64,000 bases of DNA from Rubripirellula tenax (GTDB lineage Bacteria; Planctomycetota; Planctomycetia; Pirellulales; Pirellulaceae). A program made the position numbers and the translations under genes. The notes below the pieces were generated by a model. It searched no databases. It was not told the origin of the DNA and saw only the letters and a program-made list of their open reading frames with translations. Below are positions 8,407 to 17,353 of this stretch, piece by piece. Positions within the stretch are counted from its first letter, which is position 1. Each line of letters starts with the position of its first letter. The stretch spans positions 558,001-622,000 of the forward strand of contig NZ_SJPW01000001.1 in NCBI RefSeq assembly GCF_007860125.1. Reading direction: 5' to 3'.

Positions 8407-9927
8407 TCAGACTTGGCGTCGCCGCCGTAGCAACGACAGGGCCATGCAGGGAATAGCCAGCAGTATGGAACTGGCTTCCGGTACCGCAGAAACCGCGTTC
8501 AGGCGGATGCTGCCGATCCGGGTCGTCAATGTCGCCGGAAGCCCGGTGGAGGCGTTCGTCCGATCCGTGAATGCGAGCCGCCACTCCAGTTCTGCGCCCG
8601 CACCGGCAAAGAACGAGTCATTGAAAATGATCGTCCCGTTGTCACCACCGAAGCCTTCATAGGTGGAATCGAACTGCGTAAACGCCCCCGTACCGCCGAC
8701 TCGCAAAAACAGGCCCGCATCTCGCGCCGCCCACGAGGCCCCGTTCGACTGATTCACAAACATTTCAAAGCTGAACGAATCGAGCATCAAGTCCTCGGCC
8801 GCGATGAAGCTGCTACCGATCCACTCCCCATCGTCCAGCGCCGCGTCGGCAAGCGATCCGGATAGGGTTTCGCTTTCGCCGCCGAAGCGAATGAACTTGT
8901 CCGTTCCGCTGCCGAAGGTGACGGTATGATCTTGCGATCCGTGTTGCCCCCAATCGGTCGTGTTGCCACCGAACGATACCAGCGACTCGGCACTGTCGAC
9001 CAAGCTGGTTTGCGTCAAAGAATCGAGTAACCGCAGACTGGAAGTGCTGTCACCGTTGGACACTGAATCGTATTGCAAAATGGTCTGCGCGGCCGTTTGC
9101 AGCGAGTTCATTTCGGCGGCCCAGAGCGGAGCGAGCGTTTGGTAGCCGGCCGTGTTGAGGTGTACGTCATTTTCGCTGACCCATGAAAGGCCAGCGGTGG
9201 GAACAACGCTGATTCGCGGATCGACGGCCGCGACGTTGTTCAGTGCCGCGTTAACGTCAGCTCGCAGCGCAGCGTTCGTCGACACGCCTTCGCGGATTTC
9301 GGCCGCAACGATCGGTACATTGTTTCCGAAGACTTCGCGAAACCGGTACGTCAAGTTCTCAAAATTGGTTTCGTAAGCACTCACTGCTGTCGCACCCAAC
9401 ACAGCGTCACGCTCACCCTGAAACCAAAACAACCCTTTCACGACGGGTGTATTTCCCGCAGCAACAATTTCGGCGATCCGCGAACTGGTCCAGTCAACAA
9501 AGTCACCATAAAAACCGTCATCTTTGACTTGACCATTGGCCGGATCCGATCCCGGAAACCATGTGACCGCTTCTTGGTCAGAGATCGTGGTTCCTGGACG
9601 CGCGAACCCAAAAATCGCCTGATCGTTTGTCTGAAACAGCCCCTGGGAAAGCTGCGTCACGGCCTGTGACGTATCCAGCAAGTTCGATGAAAACGCCTGA
9701 TCCACGTAGGAAGGGTTGGTGAAGACCGTTCGGTCGCGGGCAAAGTTCAAGTTGTAACCGACGTCCGTCCCGCCCATGCCGGCCCGTTCCGCGAAATTAG
9801 CCGCGTTGGATTGCCCGGCAATGATGTACACGTCGACATCTTCCGCGACGGCCTTTTCGGTGACGTCCGCCAACGCCACAAGACTGATCAGACACGAAAA
9901 ACAGAATGGGCTGAGGCGAATTTTCAT
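8407..9927 (-). CDS. Sialate O-acetylesterase-like protein with PEP-CTERM-like tail
   Basis: A 506-residue protein starting at the ATG 9927 (MKIRLSPFCFSCLISLVALA, signal peptide); an upstream start would add 22 unlikely residues. The N-terminal half is an SGNH-type carbohydrate esterase of the sialate O-acetylesterase/DUF303 family: YIIAGQSNAANFAERAG (catalytic Ser in GQSN), FWFQGERDAV, and a D..H pair in NDVHLNTAGY. The C-terminal half is a beta-rich, LamG-like region. The tail VPEASSILLAIPCMALSLLRRRRQ has PEP-CTERM architecture but reads VPEA instead of VPEP. It probably removes acetyl groups from polysaccharides at the cell surface. Confidence 0.85.
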   Translation of the reverse strand: MKIRLSPFCFSCLISLVALADVTEKAVAEDVDVYIIAGQSNAANFAERAGMGGTDVGYNLNFARDRTVFTNPSYVDQAFSSNLLDTSQAVTQLSQGLFQTNDQAIFGFARPGTTISDQEAVTWFPGSDPANGQVKDDGFYGDFVDWTSSRIAEIVAAGNTPVVKGLFWFQGERDAVLGATAVSAYETNFENLTYRFREVFGNNVPIVAAEIREGVSTNAALRADVNAALNNVAAVDPRISVVPTAGLSWVSENDVHLNTAGYQTLAPLWAAEMNSLQTAAQTILQYDSVSNGDSTSSLRLLDSLTQTSLVDSAESLVSFGGNTTDWGQHGSQDHTVTFGSGTDKFIRFGGESETLSGSLADAALDDGEWIGSSFIAAEDLMLDSFSFEMFVNQSNGASWAARDAGLFLRVGGTGAFTQFDSTYEGFGGDNGTIIFNDSFFAGAGAELEWRLAFTDRTNASTGLPATLTTRIGSIRLNAVSAVPEASSILLAIPCMALSLLRRRRQV

Positions 9928-10175
9928 AGAACAGGCTGAACAATGGATCGGGATCGAGAACGATCCGCTGTTGACGAATGAGACTCTTATCAAAGCACTA
10001 ACTTACCCGGAACAGCAGCGATTGCCACACGTTGGGACGAATAGTGGTCCCTTTCCGGCGACACGCTTCGCTAGCTCCGTGGACAACGATGACAAAAGAT
10101 TTGAATCTGCGCGTTCGGAGTGAACGCTACCCCAGACGGTTCACCGCTGGCCCACTGAACGGGTACGTTACATAG

Positions 10176-12230
10176 TTACGACTGATTTCCGATCGGACGG
10201 GTGTCTGCTGCAGGCGTTCTTAGGCTCGCTTTTCGCTTTCTTCGCCAACGCCAGACCAGCCCCATGGCTGCGAGCACGACGAAACTGCCGGGTTCGGGAA
10301 CCGCGGTCACCTGGATCAGTCCGCTGGAGAGCTGGCGAAAATCCCAAACGCCATTGACCAGCGAGGGCGTGTCAAAGTTGTCGAAGTCGCCGATCACCGA
10401 ACCGGCGGTAAAGATTTGGAACGTGTCGCCGACTTGCGGTTGAAACCCATCGATCAGCGACAACTGCAACGTGACATCCGCACCGATGACGAGGCCGGTT
10501 TGAATCATCAGTTGATCGAAATCGAACAACGACCCGATCTCGAACGTGGCCAGTGACCCGTCTTGAAGCGTCAGTGAGTCCATCGTTAACAGCCCCGTGC
10601 TGTTGCCCGGGCTGATCGTCCCCAACGCATTCACATGCCCTCGGATGGTCCCGCTTCCGCCCAGGATGGCGTCGCTGGCAACGTTGACTTGGTTGACCAG
10701 CGTTTCTCCGTTGACCAACAACGACCCCACGTTCGCATGGATGTCGCCCGTGACAACATTGTTTCCGGACAGATTCAATGTGCCCGAGCCGAGCTTCCAA
10801 ATTCCTCTCACCTGGCCGCCCGGGCTGGCCAAAAAGTTGCCTTGCAAATCCAGTTCGCCCAAGACATCGATCGTCGTTGATTCGTAAAGCGTCAAGTCAC
10901 CCGAAAGTGTGTTGTCGGTTCCATCGACCGAGATCCTGCCGCCTCGCAATTGCATGTCGTAGGGCAAGTGAGTCCCCAAGGTCGGACTGTTCGTTCCGAG
11001 TCGAAGATTGGAATCGAAGTCCATTCGGAAGTATCCATTGCCCCGCGTTTCTCGAGTTTCGCTAATCGCTAGGGTACCGTTGTTGCCCTCACCGCCCATC
11101 AGACGAATCTGTCCGTCCACGTACAAACGATTTCCGTCCAACCGGACCGTGTTGTCGCCGACCTTTCGCAAGGTTGCATTTTCTTCGACACGAACATAGG
11201 CACCCGCATTCACACGCCAATCGCTTGAACCACCGATCGAACTGGCAAGCAAGGTTCCATCGTCGTTAGACAACGTATAGATACCGCCGACCGAATGACC
11301 GTCCATGGCGGGACCATCGTTCGTGAGCAAACCGCCGTGAAGGTAAAAGTAATCGCCGTTCTGCGACTGTCCGCCTAGGTCAAACGTTTCGCCCGCCGAC
11401 AAAACTTGCTCGGGAGTGTACGCCCGGCCGACGGGCGTCGGACGCCTCAATCCATAGGTGTCGGTCGTTGTCAGTCGCGTGTATTGATGGTCCCGGTCCT
11501 CGCCGAATTGGAACCAAGCGTAGCGATCCACATAGTCTCGCGCCTCGAGCCCCGCGATCGCGTGCTCTAAAAACGCGCTGTTGAACGCAACCATCTGCTC
11601 ATCGGTGTATTGGCCATCCCAATCCACCCCGGCGAACTCGGTGATCCATACCGGTCGGCCGTAGGTGTTGTGGTAGTCATCGACCCGCGCCAGAAAACTG
11701 TTCGCCGATCCGACCGGGTTATTGATGTTGACGTTTCCGTACCAATGGAAAGCAATCGCGTCGACCTGCATGTTGTTGGTTTCAACGCGCTGCATAAAAT
11801 CGGAAAGCCACTCACGACCGTGAGTGTTGTCCGATACCGCGGGGCTGACCAACTGGATCCCCGTGCCTTGGAAACGATTCTGGATCAGTTGCCAAGCATC
11901 GACCGCGCGATCGACCGTCGTGAAACCCTGGTCGGCTCTTTCGGGCTCGTTGAAGCCAAGGACATAATTGACTTGGTCGCCGCGATCCTGGATGTAGTCG
12001 ATCGCATTGTTCAACCACGCGTCGGTGTACCCGGCGTACAGCATCGGCATTCGCTCGCTGACGTTGTAGTCGCTATCGGCGGGATCAAGGTAATGCCACC
12101 AATAGTGCCACCGCGAATTCATGCCGTTGGCATTGGCCGAGGCGTTCCCCGAGATGCCGCGTTTGACGCTCTGGCCGCTGGCGACCGAGAGCGTGGAAAC
12201 CAGGAACGCGAGAGTGAGAAGAAACCGCAT
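10176..12230 (-). CDS. GH128-like glycoside hydrolase with autotransporter-type repeats and PEP-CTERM
   Basis: A 684-residue protein with a signal peptide (MRFLLTLAFLVSTLSVASG). Residues about 25-255 form a TIM-barrel glycosyl hydrolase of the Asl1-like/GH128 type: the acid/base candidate is E95 in LGFNEPE and the nucleophile candidate is E198 in VWITEFAG, with DAIAFHWYG between. GH128 enzymes cleave beta-1,3-glucans (family knowledge). Residues about 470-620 carry PATR-type autotransporter-associated repeats (GSGTLNLSGNNVVTG; GGSGTIRGHV). The C-terminus is a PEP-CTERM signal (VPEPGSFVVLAAMGLVW then RWRRKRK) with an unusually long basic tail after it. It is probably a surface-held glucanase, the third secreted carbohydrate-active protein in a row. 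Confidence 0.86.
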   Translation of the reverse strand: MRFLLTLAFLVSTLSVASGQSVKRGISGNASANANGMNSRWHYWWHYLDPADSDYNVSERMPMLYAGYTDAWLNNAIDYIQDRGDQVNYVLGFNEPERADQGFTTVDRAVDAWQLIQNRFQGTGIQLVSPAVSDNTHGREWLSDFMQRVETNNMQVDAIAFHWYGNVNINNPVGSANSFLARVDDYHNTYGRPVWITEFAGVDWDGQYTDEQMVAFNSAFLEHAIAGLEARDYVDRYAWFQFGEDRDHQYTRLTTTDTYGLRRPTPVGRAYTPEQVLSAGETFDLGGQSQNGDYFYLHGGLLTNDGPAMDGHSVGGIYTLSNDDGTLLASSIGGSSDWRVNAGAYVRVEENATLRKVGDNTVRLDGNRLYVDGQIRLMGGEGNNGTLAISETRETRGNGYFRMDFDSNLRLGTNSPTLGTHLPYDMQLRGGRISVDGTDNTLSGDLTLYESTTIDVLGELDLQGNFLASPGGQVRGIWKLGSGTLNLSGNNVVTGDIHANVGSLLVNGETLVNQVNVASDAILGGSGTIRGHVNALGTISPGNSTGLLTMDSLTLQDGSLATFEIGSLFDFDQLMIQTGLVIGADVTLQLSLIDGFQPQVGDTFQIFTAGSVIGDFDNFDTPSLVNGVWDFRQLSSGLIQVTAVPEPGSFVVLAAMGLVWRWRRKRKASLRTPAADTRPIGNQS

Positions 12231-12830
12231 TTCGCCTGAGTCCGGTTAATCGAGTTGCCCGTACTGCAAAAAATGAGGCAGCAAAAGATGATTGGAGAAG
12301 GTGTCGCGATCATAGTCATCATCCCAGTGTGTATCAACGCGATGGTGTCGCATGGAGGCCCGGGGCACGATAGGGACTGGTCTGAGAAAGAGTTCGGTCG
12401 ACGAATGACGTTTTCATCCGAAACAGCGAACAACCAACAAACTCACCCGAGCGGCACTGGTGACGTCCAAGAATGTGCCGATCCCGAGTCATCGCGATGG
12501 ACGCCTTCGTCTGGGGGGGTGCCTTCAGTCGATTGGTTCACATCGCGTGGAGGAGCGATTCACATCTTTTCCCACCTCGGGATACCGCTGAAACGGCCAA
12601 TGACATTTTCTGTGTAAGTTTTATATTTGGCGTCCAAAAATGCTTGCCAAGGTGGCGGAAAAGCGTTACGGTCACGCATGAGCAAGTCTTTCGGGCGCGA
12701 ATTCTTGCCTTCGGGCCACTTATCGACATCGCCAAGTGAATTGGCGCACCATGGGGAAAGTGGAAAGTGACTGACGCGATCTTTTCGAAGGCTCTGCCTG
12801 ACCCACTCTTATCTTGAGGCGAAGAAATTG
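12231..12830. other. Divergent intergenic region, 600 bp
   Basis: This lies between the divergent GH128-like and DUF1800 genes and must contain both promoters. Open frames up to about 120 codons occur, but none has a recognisable domain, signal peptide or ribosome binding site. An A/T-rich stretch near 12600-12640 is the best place for a plus-strand promoter, though no clear -35/-10 pair can be assigned. Confidence 0.4.
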
Positions 12831-14777
12831 ATGTCAACGATTCTTGTGGCTGATTTTCGGCGATTTGTGAAGCAAGCGGGGATCCTTGCGATCGGCATCG
12901 TGCTGTCGGCAACAGTGATCTTGTCTTCGTCGGCTTCGGCGGGCACGTTCACAGCCGAAAGTGGTGCCGATGCTCGGATGATTCAAGCGAAAATCCGCGC
13001 TGCACATTTCTTGTCAAAAGCAACATTCGGTCCGACTGTCGCCGACATTGAAACGTTGGCAACTCGGATCCGCCAAGTCGGATACCGACGCGCTTGCGAA
13101 GAATGGATCGATGACCAATTTGCCATCGTCGACAATCCAGGTCAGGGCGATTTGGTCCGCACGCACGAAGAAACCGTCCAAGAAATGCTGGTTCAGGCAT
13201 CGATGACTGACACGTTCGGCAGCACGGGCGTTTGGCGATACCGCAACCACGCATGGTGGGACATCGCACTGCGTGGCGAGGATCAACTTCGCCAACGCGT
13301 CGCCTGGGCCATGTCACAAATCTTCGTCATCGGCGGCGAAAACTTTCGATCGGTCACGGCAGACGAAACCGGCCACGGACGATGGCTGGGCACGGTTCGG
13401 TATTACGACGAAGTTCTCGTTGACGGCGCTTTCGGAAACTATCGCGACGTGCTGACGAACATGACGTACTCGCCGATCATGGGCACGTATCTGAGCCACC
13501 GCCAGAATCGAAAAGCAAACGTCGGTGCGAATCGCTACCCCGATGAAAACTATGCTCGCGAAATCATGCAGTTGTTTTCGATCGGCTTGCACATGCTTCA
13601 TCCCGACGGCCGTCCGATGCGGACGCCCGAAGGCGAACTGATCGCCACCTATGACAACGAAGACATCAAGTCGCTGGCACGGCTGTTCACCGGAATGAAG
13701 CAGAACAACACGAACACGAACTTCTACGGTCCGCAGAACGACAACGAACCGATGATCATCTATCCGCCGGAACACGACAACAATCGAAATTACAGCGATG
13801 AAGCGGGTGCTCCGGAACACAAGCGTTTCCTCGGTTCGACCTTGACCACGGTCTTACCATCTTCGCTAAGCAGCAACGCAGCGAACGTTGAACTCGTAAA
13901 GACCGAAATCGACGAAGGTCTGGATGTCATTTTCAACCATCCCAATGTCGGGCCGTTCATCAGCCGCCTGTTGATTCAGCGGTTGGTCAAGTCAAACCCA
14001 TCGCGTGCCTACATCCGCCGCGTCGCCAACAAGTTCAATGACAACGGTTCGGGCGTTCGTGGCGATTTCCGTGCTGTCGTCAAAGCCATCCTGTTGGATC
14101 CCGAACTGACTCGATCACAACGGGTTCGCCGGATGCGTGCGCCCGATCGGGTTACTGTTACGTCGCGTGGGACCGAATCGAGTCGCTTGCGGGAACCGCT
14201 TCTTCTTATCACTTCGATGGTGCGAGGTTTCAATCCGACAAGTGATAACATCGACGGCTACATGATGTTGAAGTTCACCATGGATGACTTCGGACAAGAA
14301 CCCTACGGTGCCCCGAGCGTTTTCAATTTCTATCTGCCTAGCTACCAACCGGCCGGCGCTCTGCCGAATTTCCAACCGTCGCGAACGATTCCAACGGACG
14401 GTCTATCGGCCCCAGAGTTTCAGATCATGGACGCGGTTCTGGCCAATGAATCGGCGAACCAAATCTTTTCTTGGATTCGTTCCGAAGGAATCAATACGTA
14501 TTTGTATGGACTCGACGGAACGGGTTACCGGAACATCATCTCGTTCGATTTGTCTGCCGAAAGCGCGATGGTAACAGACTTGGCGGACGTTCCCAAGTTG
14601 ATCGAAGACCTGGATCTGCGATTCTGCAACGGAACGCTCAGCGACGAATCAAGAGCAGCGATCCTCGACGGTATCAATACTTATCTGCAGTCAAATTCGG
14701 CGGCCACGCTGTCGTATCGGCTGCACGAAACAATCATTGGTGTGCTGACTTCGCCGGATTGCATGATCGAAGAGTGA
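12831..14777 (+). CDS. DUF1800 family protein, secreted
   Basis: A 648-residue protein starting at ATG 12831, immediately after an in-frame TTG. A hydrophobic signal (residues about 15-38) ends near SASAG. The sequence matches DUF1800, common in Planctomycetes and Bacteroidetes: HFLSKATFGPT at the start of the domain, RQRVAWAMSQIFVI, a central YPDENYAREIMQLFSIGLH, and GPFISRLLIQRLVKSNPS. It is followed by a DUF1501 gene on the same strand 99 bp away. The DUF1800/DUF1501 pair recurs across bacteria and is often suggested to act in export or extracellular processing; its biochemistry is unknown. Confidence 0.93.
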   Translation: MSTILVADFRRFVKQAGILAIGIVLSATVILSSSASAGTFTAESGADARMIQAKIRAAHFLSKATFGPTVADIETLATRIRQVGYRRACEEWIDDQFAIVDNPGQGDLVRTHEETVQEMLVQASMTDTFGSTGVWRYRNHAWWDIALRGEDQLRQRVAWAMSQIFVIGGENFRSVTADETGHGRWLGTVRYYDEVLVDGAFGNYRDVLTNMTYSPIMGTYLSHRQNRKANVGANRYPDENYAREIMQLFSIGLHMLHPDGRPMRTPEGELIATYDNEDIKSLARLFTGMKQNNTNTNFYGPQNDNEPMIIYPPEHDNNRNYSDEAGAPEHKRFLGSTLTTVLPSSLSSNAANVELVKTEIDEGLDVIFNHPNVGPFISRLLIQRLVKSNPSRAYIRRVANKFNDNGSGVRGDFRAVVKAILLDPELTRSQRVRRMRAPDRVTVTSRGTESSRLREPLLLITSMVRGFNPTSDNIDGYMMLKFTMDDFGQEPYGAPSVFNFYLPSYQPAGALPNFQPSRTIPTDGLSAPEFQIMDAVLANESANQIFSWIRSEGINTYLYGLDGTGYRNIISFDLSAESAMVTDLADVPKLIEDLDLRFCNGTLSDESRAAILDGINTYLQSNSAATLSYRLHETIIGVLTSPDCMIEE

Positions 14778-14784
14778 ATCCAGT

Positions 14785-14806
14785 TGGCCGGCCAAACGGC
14801 TGGCCA
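14785..14806 (+). promoter_or_regulatory. GC-rich hairpin between DUF1800 and DUF1501 genes
   Basis: The inverted repeat TGGCCGGCC / GGCTGGCCA pairs over nine positions (one G-T wobble) around a four-base loop AAAC, eight bases after the DUF1800 stop. No T-run follows, so it is not a classical terminator. It could stabilise the upstream mRNA or attenuate readthrough into the DUF1501 gene. Confidence 0.45.
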
Positions 14807-14876
14807 TTCAAACCCGTGACTTCATTGCCGTCGTCCCTTTTCGTAAACCTATTCTTCTCTTTTTAAGTGTGCTTCG

Positions 14877-16370
14877 ATGTTGATCAAAAAAGACTCGCCG
14901 CTGCTTACGTCGCGACGCAGTGTACTGAAGGCCGCGACGGGTTGCTCGATGATGGGCAGCGTATCGTTCGCGTCTGCATTCTTGAATCTGCAAGCCACGC
15001 AGGCATTGGCGGCTGGCACAGCCGGCAGCGACTCCAAAGCTTTGGTTTGCATATTTTTGAACGGAGGAAACGATTCCTACAACATGCTGGCGCCGAAGGG
15101 TGCCGAGTACGCGGATTACAACACCGCGCGGGGCACGACCACCGATGGCGGCATCGCCATCGCCGAATCCGGGGTCGATTCCCTGTTAGACATCTCGGAT
15201 CCGTCCGGACGAACATTCGGCTTACACCCGAGACTGAATTCGGAAGTTGCCGGACTGAATTCGCCTACCACCGGCGGTGAGGGCATTCGAGGACTTTATA
15301 ACAGCGGCAAATTGGCGATGATTGCCAACGTCGGATCGCTCGTCGAACCAACCACCAAAGTTGACTATCAAGCTCGTCTGAATCTGCCCGTTGGGTTGTT
15401 CTCACACGCCGACCTGCAACGACACTGGATGACCAGCGTTCCGCAGGACCGTTCTCACTTGAACGGATGGGGCGGCAAGATGGCCGACATTTTGCGTGCA
15501 GGAAACGATCCGTCGGTGATCTCGATGAACATTTCGCTGTCCGGCGACAATAAGTTCCAAACAGGCCGGGATGTGTCGCCCTACAGCATTTCAACCAGCT
15601 CAAGCGGCGGCGCGACAATGATCAGCGGCTATTCAGTCGATCCGGCTGAAGCCAGCAACACGCGTTACCGTGCCTTCAACCAAATCCGTCGCGATTTGCT
15701 GGGCCAAACGTACGAAAACCTGCTCGCCGATACCTTGGCAATCACGAGCCAACAATCCATGCAAGCGGCACTCGAATTCAATAATGCGGTCAGCGGTGTT
15801 ACGATCAACACGCCGTTCGATAGTTATTCCTTTAGCCAGCGGCTGAAACGAGTGGCACAGGTCATCGGTGCCCGAGACTCAGGCCTGGGGCAACGTCGCC
15901 AAGTCTTCTTTGTCCAGCTTGGCGGTTTCGATAACCACGCCAACTTGATCACTGCGCATGCCGACAACATGGAACGACTAAGCATCGGGTTGGCGTCGTT
16001 CTACCAATCGTTGGTCGAATTGGGGGTCGAGAACGACGTCGTCACGTTTACCATTTCTGACTTTGCTCGCACGCTTTCCAGCAACGGTCAAGGGTCCGAC
16101 CACGCATGGGGCGGCAACCACATCGTCATGGGTGGGCCGATCGATGGCGGACGAATCTGTGGCACGTATCCGACGTCGCTGGTCACACCGACCCACGACG
16201 GTGCGTCGATCGACTTGGGCCGTGGCCGGTTGATTCCGACCACCTCCGTCGACCAGTACAACGCCGAGTTGGCGCGATGGTTCGGTGTCGGCGAAAGCGA
16301 TCTTCAGGACGTCTTGCCGAACCTCGCCAACTTCAGCGGCTCGCCCGCGTTGGATCTGTTTGCGACATAG
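14877..16370 (+). CDS. DUF1501 family protein, Tat-exported
   Basis: A 497-residue protein with a twin-arginine signal (TSRRSVLKAATGCSMMGSV), so it is probably exported folded. DUF1501 belongs to the alkaline-phosphatase-like superfamily. Visible family blocks are VCIFLNGGNDSYNMLAP near the start, LNGWGGKMADIL, FVQLGGFDNHANL, and TISDFARTLSSNGQGSDHAWGG near the C-terminus, with the Asp/His residues expected of a metal site. It is the partner of the DUF1800 gene upstream. No enzymatic function has been established for the family. Confidence 0.93.
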   Translation: MLIKKDSPLLTSRRSVLKAATGCSMMGSVSFASAFLNLQATQALAAGTAGSDSKALVCIFLNGGNDSYNMLAPKGAEYADYNTARGTTTDGGIAIAESGVDSLLDISDPSGRTFGLHPRLNSEVAGLNSPTTGGEGIRGLYNSGKLAMIANVGSLVEPTTKVDYQARLNLPVGLFSHADLQRHWMTSVPQDRSHLNGWGGKMADILRAGNDPSVISMNISLSGDNKFQTGRDVSPYSISTSSSGGATMISGYSVDPAEASNTRYRAFNQIRRDLLGQTYENLLADTLAITSQQSMQAALEFNNAVSGVTINTPFDSYSFSQRLKRVAQVIGARDSGLGQRRQVFFVQLGGFDNHANLITAHADNMERLSIGLASFYQSLVELGVENDVVTFTISDFARTLSSNGQGSDHAWGGNHIVMGGPIDGGRICGTYPTSLVTPTHDGASIDLGRGRLIPTTSVDQYNAELARWFGVGESDLQDVLPNLANFSGSPALDLFAT

Positions 16371-16388
16371 ACGATTCGCCCGAACGTC

Positions 16389-17345
16389 TTAACCCATCTC
16401 GCGTGACTTTCGTTGCGCGCGTTGTTTGTCGCGAAAGCGTTTCTTGCGTTTCGCGTCTTTTTCCTTCGCGGTCTCTTCTTTTTCGGCGACGATGCGTGCG
16501 GTCTCGGCCCGTTCACGTCGCATGGATTCCGGGGTTTCGATCGTCAAACGTCCCAACCCGCCGGAACGAAGTTCCGTCACAAGGATCCGCGACGCTCGGT
16601 CGATATCGACCATGCCGTTCTTCCCCAAACAGCCACGCTTCCGCCCGATCGCCTCAATCGCTTCCATTTCGGCCGTGGGAACTTCGTCAAGGTCATACCG
16701 ATCGACCAACCGATCGGGATAGTTGGCGATCAAATAGCGAGCGGCAAAGAAACCGATGTCGGCGTAGTCCATCGCCGTCTCTTTGATCGAACCCAACAGC
16801 GCCAACCGGTAGCCGCTGTTGACGTTATGAACGTTCGGCCACATCATGCCGGGCGTGTCGACCAAGGTCACACTGTCGCCGATGTTAACGCGCTGTTGCT
16901 GTTTGGTGACCGCCGGCGTGTTGCCCGTCTTTGCGACTTTCTTACCGGCCAAGTAATTGATCAGCGTCGACTTACCCACGTTGGGAATGCCGCAAATCAT
17001 CGCGTTGATCGCGCGTCCCTTGCGCTCGGGCAACATCTTCACGGCCAACCATCGCAGCCGCATGATTGTCGGCACATCATCGGTCGTGACCGCGCGGACG
17101 ACAACGCCGGGCGTTTCTTCCAGCGCTTCGCACCATCGCTCCGTCATATCAGGATCCGCCAAGTCAGATTTCGTCAGCACCTTGATGCACGGTTTGTCAC
17201 CACGCAAGTCAGAGAGCAGCGGGTTTTCGCTGGAGTACGGGATCCGCGCATCGAGCACCTCGATGACGAGATGCACTTTCGGAAGCGTCGCTTCCATCTC
17301 CAACCGGGCTTTGTGCATGTGGCCCGGGAACCACTGGATTGTCAT
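16389..17345 (-). CDS. rbgA: Ribosome biogenesis GTPase RbgA (YlqF)
   Basis: A 318-residue circularly permuted GTPase needed for late assembly of the 50S subunit. The ATG at 17345 gives the family start MTIQWFPGHMHKAR and leaves 8 bp after the SMP-30 stop; an upstream start would overlap that gene. Motif order is G4 (TKSD, 58-61), G1 (GIPNVGKST, 119-127), then G3 (DTPG, 163-166), the hallmark of the YlqF/YawG group. The C-terminal part has the helical RNA-binding region and a long lysine/arginine-rich tail (KEKDAKRKKRFRDKQR). It is probably co-transcribed with the sugar genes upstream, which looks incidental rather than functional. Confidence 0.94.
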   Translation of the reverse strand: MTIQWFPGHMHKARLEMEATLPKVHLVIEVLDARIPYSSENPLLSDLRGDKPCIKVLTKSDLADPDMTERWCEALEETPGVVVRAVTTDDVPTIMRLRWLAVKMLPERKGRAINAMICGIPNVGKSTLINYLAGKKVAKTGNTPAVTKQQQRVNIGDSVTLVDTPGMMWPNVHNVNSGYRLALLGSIKETAMDYADIGFFAARYLIANYPDRLVDRYDLDEVPTAEMEAIEAIGRKRGCLGKNGMVDIDRASRILVTELRSGGLGRLTIETPESMRRERAETARIVAEKEETAKEKDAKRKKRFRDKQRAQRKSREMG

Positions 17346-17353
17346 GTTGGTCG

